DNA from: an uncultured Lutibacter sp.
GTDB lineage: Bacteria; Bacteroidota; Bacteroidia; Flavobacteriales; Flavobacteriaceae
Assembly (NCBI RefSeq): GCF_937891065.1
Contig: NZ_CALAEQ010000004.1
Coordinates: forward strand, 1 to 36,642
Direction of reading: 5' to 3'
DNA: 36,642 nt
Under the pieces are notes generated by a model, which saw only the letters and a list, made by a program, of their open reading frames with translations, was not told where the DNA came from and did no database searches. Below are positions 33,618 to 36,642 of the stretch, piece by piece. Position 1 is the first letter of the stretch; every line of letters begins with the position of its first letter. The translations under genes were made by a program, and so were the position numbers.

Positions 33618-34306
33618 TGACAGAAGAAGATTTTAAAAACGGACAAGTTTTATTGATTGATAAACCATTAGAATGGACTTCCTTTCAAGTAGTGAATAAA
33701 TTACGTTGGCATATTCGTCAAAAATTTGGAATTAAGAAAATTAAAGTCGGTCATGCTGGAACTTTAGATCCTTTAGCTACAGGTTTACTAATTATTTGCA
33801 CAGGTAAATTTACCAAACAAATTAATGAATATCAAGGTCAGATAAAGGAATATACTGGTGAGTTTACCTTGGGTGCAACTACACCAAGTTACGATTTAGA
33901 AACAGAAGTGAATGCCTCTTTTCCAATTACACATATTACTTCAGCATTAATTCACAATACTACAAAACAATTTATTGGAGAAATAGATCAAATACCTCCT
34001 ATTTTTTCAGCATTAAAAAAAGATGGAAAAAGATTGTATGAATTAGCTAGAGCTGGTGAAACTACTGAAATAAATTCGAGAAAAATTAATATTGCTGAAT
34101 TTGAAATCACTAAAATAGATGTACCCAAAGTAAAATTCAGAGTAGTTTGTAGCAAAGGAACCTATATTCGTTCTTTAGCTTATGATTTTGGAATTGCCTT
34201 AAATTCAGGAGCTCATCTGTCTGAATTACGACGTACAAAAATTGGAAAATTTAGTGTTGATAACGCACTAGAACCTATAGCTTATATTGAAAAATATTTA
34301 AGCTAA
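33617..34306 (+). CDS. truB: tRNA pseudouridine-55 synthase
   Basis: Makes the universal pseudouridine 55 of the tRNA T-loop. It has 229 residues, a short version without the C-terminal PUA domain, as usual in Bacteroidota. Motifs: DKPLEWTSFQVVNKLR, VGHAGTLDPLATGLL with the catalytic Asp51, YTGEFTLGATTPSYDLE, PPIFSALKKDGKRLYELAR and CSKGTYIRSLAYDFG. It overlaps uppP by one base. The convergent neighbour ends 9 bp after its stop, and I see no hairpin between them. Confidence 0.97.
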   Translation: MTEEDFKNGQVLLIDKPLEWTSFQVVNKLRWHIRQKFGIKKIKVGHAGTLDPLATGLLIICTGKFTKQINEYQGQIKEYTGEFTLGATTPSYDLETEVNASFPITHITSALIHNTTKQFIGEIDQIPPIFSALKKDGKRLYELARAGETTEINSRKINIAEFEITKIDVPKVKFRVVCSKGTYIRSLAYDFGIALNSGAHLSELRRTKIGKFSVDNALEPIAYIEKYLS

Positions 34307-34315
34307 GTTTCTTTT

Positions 34316-34801
34316 TTACTTCATAAATCTACCTAACCAACTGTCCATAATATTAATTTCCCAATTATACTTAAAATCAACTTTATTGGTAATCATATTA
34401 TTAAAAACAATGGTCTTTTGAGAAACACCTTTAGCTTTCATCATTTTTTTGAATTCAATTAAATCTTTGTATTGTACAAATTCACCTTGTTTGTAACAAA
34501 CATTCATTTTATCCATTAAAACGACTTCTAATGTTTTTTCTAGCTCTTGAATAAATGTAATTAATATGTTATGCGCCTCTAAACTTAAACTGTTTAAACT
34601 ATCATCAACTGCTATAACAATAAAACGATCATATTCTAATTGGTAAGAACTTCTAATCAAAATCCCTTGATCGTCCCATTCTAGTAAAAACTCCTCAATC
34701 TTTTCTTTTATACCAGCTATTTCTTGAGGATAAAATTTTCTGCTTGATGGAAAAACCCATAATTTAGCTTCGTCTGGAAGTTGTTTAAAATCTATAATCA
34801 T
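34316..34801 (-). CDS. Conserved flavobacterial protein of unknown function
   Basis: 161 residues, soluble, no signal peptide or membrane helix. Conserved-looking segments: LPDEAKLWVFPSSRKF, YDRFIVIAVDDSLNSLS, VVLMDKMNVCYKQGEFVQYK and VSQKTIVFNNMITNKVDFKY. I recall relatives in flavobacteria named ABC transporter ATPase; no Walker A, signature or Walker B motif is present, so that label is unsupported. It may be co-transcribed with the thioredoxin-like gene 47 bp upstream on the same strand. Confidence 0.85.
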   Translation of the reverse strand: MIIDFKQLPDEAKLWVFPSSRKFYPQEIAGIKEKIEEFLLEWDDQGILIRSSYQLEYDRFIVIAVDDSLNSLSLEAHNILITFIQELEKTLEVVLMDKMNVCYKQGEFVQYKDLIEFKKMMKAKGVSQKTIVFNNMITNKVDFKYNWEINIMDSWLGRFMK

Positions 34802-34848
34802 TACATTAATTTAGGGCGCAAAGGTATTTAATTTAATTGGACTATATA

Positions 34849-35448
34849 TTAAGATACTTTTAGTAATTTCAAAAGGTCTTCTTGTGTGTTAGCTCCTTTA
34901 TCTTTATTATACCAAATTTGTAATTTAGTTTTAAAATCTGCATCTAAACTACCATTCTGTTCTTTATAATCTAACACCATTTTTGTAGCTATTGATGGCC
35001 TTGGTCCCCAAGAATTTATTACTTTATTTTCGTTATCTAAAATAATAATTTTAGGAATTGATTTACTGCCATTCGTTAAATACTGATCCATTAATTCAGG
35101 ATTCTCATCTCTAAGCACAATTTTTAAATCAATTTTAGCAGAAGCTTCACCAATTTTATTTAAAATTGGTACAATTTGAGCGGCATCTCCACACCAACCT
35201 TCAGCAATAACTAAAAAAGTGAAATCTTTTTTTAGACTATTAATAGAATTTTGCGTTTCTTCAGAAATTTTTAAGGTTTTATCAAGTCTATCCATTCTTT
35301 TATCATTCAAAATGCTATAATTAAATAGATCTTCTGTTTGTTCAAACCCTGTAGATTTTTCTTGAATTAATAGCTCTTTTATTAATTTTCTATAAGCTGA
35401 ATATGCAATTGATTTTTCTAAACTTTTATTTATTAGGGTATTATCCAT
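34849..35448 (-). CDS. Thioredoxin-like protein with a single-cysteine WCGDAA motif
   Basis: 199 residues, no signal peptide, so probably cytoplasmic. An alpha-helical N-terminal third (1-70) precedes a thioredoxin fold: FLVIAEGWCGDAAQIVPIL (active site at 85-90, Cys86), VLRDENPELMDQYLTNGSKS and the cis-Pro region SIPKIIILDNENKVI. The usual second cysteine is an alanine, so it cannot do a normal dithiol exchange alone. It may act in monothiol reactions or bind a partner. This variant family is common in Bacteroidota. ATG start. Confidence 0.9.
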   Translation of the reverse strand: MDNTLINKSLEKSIAYSAYRKLIKELLIQEKSTGFEQTEDLFNYSILNDKRMDRLDKTLKISEETQNSINSLKKDFTFLVIAEGWCGDAAQIVPILNKIGEASAKIDLKIVLRDENPELMDQYLTNGSKSIPKIIILDNENKVINSWGPRPSIATKMVLDYKEQNGSLDADFKTKLQIWYNKDKGANTQEDLLKLLKVS

Positions 35449-35486
35449 TTTTTTTTATTTACTTTTATGTTGAAATTTTTGACATA

Positions 35487-35507
35487 TTGTAAGCAATATT
35501 CTTACAA
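35487..35507. promoter_or_regulatory. Inverted repeat in the divergent thioredoxin-like/fasciclin region
   Basis: TTGTAAG-N7-CTTACAA is a perfect 7-bp inverted repeat, 39 bp upstream of the thioredoxin-like gene start on the other strand. It could be a transcription-factor site for that gene. The 242-bp region 35449-35690 also holds the Fnr-like box and fasciclin promoter. Confidence 0.35.
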
Positions 35508-35614
35508 CATTAATTTTTTAAAATTTTTAGGACAAATTTAAAATTAGTTTTTGAATTACAAATGTAATGTTAGTTGCAAAAAAAAGATATATTTGTCTTT
35601 TAATCTCGAAAGTG

Positions 35615-35626
35615 TGATAAATGTCA
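35615..35626. promoter_or_regulatory. Fnr/Crp-like operator upstream of the fasciclin gene
   Basis: TGAT-AAAT-GTCA, within GTGATAAATGTCATTT. It matches the box at 12061-12072 (reverse strand GTGACAAAAGTCATTT) at 14 of 16 positions. It is centred 29.5 bp upstream of the -7 element, near the -41.5 position of class II activation. Confidence 0.55.
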
Positions 35627-35649
35627 TTTTATAGGTTATTGTATAAAGT

Positions 35650-35657
35650 TACATTTG
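35650..35657 (+). promoter_or_regulatory. -7 promoter element for the fasciclin-cytochrome c operon
   Basis: TACATTTG matches TAnnTTTG and ends 33 nt before the fasciclin ATG. No TTG lies at -33, which fits dependence on an activator at 35615-35626. Confidence 0.6.
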
Positions 35658-35690
35658 TTGCAATTATTTATTAACGTTAACAGTAAAACC

Positions 35691-36269
35691 ATGAAAAAAA
35701 CCAATTTAATTCTATCAATTTTAGTAGTTTTTGCATTTATTATTTTGTCTTGTAATGGCGCAAAAAAACAAGAAACTCAAGAAGTTAATAGTGAAGCTGT
35801 GACAGAAGATAGTGGGCAAGCATCAATTAAAGCAGTTGAAGGTGCTGACCCTAATGCATTACAAGTAGCAAAATCTTTAGATGATTTTACAACTTTAGTT
35901 GCGGCAATAGAAGCAGCTGGCGTTCAAAATTCATTGGTGAATGTAGGTCCTTTAACCGTATTTGCGCCAGTAAATGCAGCATTTGATAAGTTACCTGAAG
36001 GAACAGTTGAAACTTTATTAAAACCAGAAAATAAAAGTCAACTAGCTTTTATTTTAACAAACCATGTTGCTCCAGCAAACTATCCTGATACTCAGTTAGC
36101 AAAAGAAGCAAAAAAAGGACGCAAATTATATATGGCTTCTGGAAAATATTTAGTTGTTGAAAATAAAGAAGATGGAATTTATGTAGGAGGTACAAAAATA
36201 TTAAAAACAGTAAAAGTTAGTAATGGTTGGATACACGTAATAGATAATGTGTTAGTACCTGCTGAATAA
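35691..36269 (+). CDS. Fasciclin-domain lipoprotein
   Basis: 192 residues from the ATG at 35691; an in-frame TTG at 35655 lies within the promoter element and would spoil the signal. Lipobox FIILSC (Cys21), a polar linker (about 22-55), then one FAS1 domain (about 58-190) with DDFTTLVAAIEAAGV, GPLTVFAPVNAAFDKLPEGT, the conserved LTNHV-type His in FILTNHVAP, and NGWIHVIDNVLVP at the end. FAS1 domains mediate adhesion or protein binding. The following gene is a cytochrome c lipoprotein, so a periplasmic electron-transfer role is plausible; that is inference. Confidence 0.93.
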   Translation: MKKTNLILSILVVFAFIILSCNGAKKQETQEVNSEAVTEDSGQASIKAVEGADPNALQVAKSLDDFTTLVAAIEAAGVQNSLVNVGPLTVFAPVNAAFDKLPEGTVETLLKPENKSQLAFILTNHVAPANYPDTQLAKEAKKGRKLYMASGKYLVVENKEDGIYVGGTKILKTVKVSNGWIHVIDNVLVPAE

Positions 36270-36323
36270 TTTTAATAAAAAAACTACTTAAAAAGTTAGC
36301 TAAATATATTAAACAATAAACAA

Positions 36324-36642
36324 ATGAAAGTAAAATTAGTTTTAATTGCATTAATTACCCTAATAGTTTCAAGCTGTGGAAGTGATGCGAAAAAATCAGA
36401 AAAAACGGCTGCACCAGCTGAAGTTAAAGAAGAAGTAGTTGAAGTTGATCCACTTCAAGACAAAGGTATTGGCAAAATAAAAAACATAGAATTAGGTGAC
36501 ATTGACGAAGCAATGGTTGCAGAAGGAGAAATAGTTTTTAAAGCAAAATGTTCTGCATGTCATAAAATAACAAAACGTTTTGTAGGACCTGGATTAGCTG
36601 GAGTTACTGAAAGACGTACACCAGAGTGGATTATGAATATGA
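36324..36642 (+). CDS. Cytochrome c lipoprotein, N-terminal part (cut by window edge)
   Basis: My translation from the ATG at 36324 gives 106 codons, open to the window end. Lipobox IVSSC (Cys18), an acidic/lysine-rich linker (about 20-45), then a class I cytochrome c domain with heme site CSACH (76-80) and the PGLAGVTERRTPEWIMNM helix region. It starts 54 bp after the fasciclin stop and shares its strand. The sequence resembles the small cytochrome that I recall at the head of nosZ (N2O reductase) clusters in flavobacteria, but the rest of the cluster is outside the window. Confidence 0.9.
   Translation, partial: MKVKLVLIALITLIVSSCGSDAKKSEKTAAPAEVKEEVVEVDPLQDKGIGKIKNIELGDIDEAMVAEGEIVFKAKCSACHKITKRFVGPGLAGVTERRTPEWIMNM

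Noticed and set aside
34316-34801. ABC transporter ATPase
   Set aside because: No Walker A, Q-loop, signature or Walker B motif in 161 residues.
1-36642. CRISPR array, prophage or complete insertion sequence
   Set aside because: No regularly spaced direct repeats, integrase, transposase or phage structural genes were seen in the coding content or gaps.

Overview
The window looks like a chromosomal segment of a member of the Bacteroidota, most likely the family Flavobacteriaceae. Evidence: very AT-rich DNA; promoters of the Bacteroidota type (TAnnTTTG at -7) before several genes; a TonB-dependent receptor with an N-terminal carboxypeptidase-like domain; DUF5689 and DUF3098 proteins; short lipoprotein signals ending in (S/G)C; and small conserved genes I know only from flavobacteria. 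Genes are densely packed on both strands. I see no rRNA, tRNA, CRISPR array, prophage or complete insertion sequence.

Layout. (1) 1-12.5 kb: a minus-strand respiratory block. It reads korA, korB, then nuoA-B-C-D-H-I-J-K-L-M-N, with nuoN cut by the window edge. nuoE, nuoF and nuoG, which make the NADH-oxidising arm, are absent: nuoD is followed directly by nuoH. korAB encode a 2-oxoacid (2-oxoglutarate type):ferredoxin oxidoreductase, and a 2[4Fe-4S] ferredoxin gene is divergent from korA. Read together, this suggests a module in which reduced ferredoxin from Kor feeds an 11-subunit complex I. (2) 12.6-13.9 kb: a RhlE-type DEAD-box helicase. (3) 13.9-19.9 kb: a TonB-dependent receptor, a DUF5689/lamin-tail lipoprotein and a divergent secreted EEP-fold nuclease/phosphatase, plausibly an extracellular nucleic-acid scavenging locus. 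(4) 20-22 kb: OsmC-family protein and RecJ. (5) 22.3-24.7 kb: NfeD-like protein, flotillin and a small membrane protein. (6) 24.7-30.8 kb: LepA, a PD40 propeller lipoprotein, a Dus tRNA-dihydrouridine synthase, an SdiA-regulated-type lipoprotein, a LolC/E-type permease and RbfA. (7) 31.15-31.69 kb: the only long non-coding stretch, with a possible decayed reading frame and a structured inverted-repeat element. (8) 31.7-34.3 kb: ftsX, DUF3098, uppP, truB. (9) 34.3-36.6 kb: a conserved hypothetical, a thioredoxin-like protein, a fasciclin lipoprotein and the start of a cytochrome c lipoprotein.

The ferredoxin promoter and the fasciclin/cytochrome c promoter share an Fnr/Crp-like half-palindrome pair (TGAY-N4-GTCA), placed 28.5 and 29.5 bp upstream of a TAnnTTTG element. 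This fits class II activation by one redox- or NO-responsive regulator, and would tie the ferredoxin module to the anaerobic (possibly N2O-respiring) branch at the right edge. The most interesting candidates are the Kor-ferredoxin-Nuo(11) module, this shared regulation, the split nuclease/receptor locus and the structured element before ftsX. All were read by eye with no database search.
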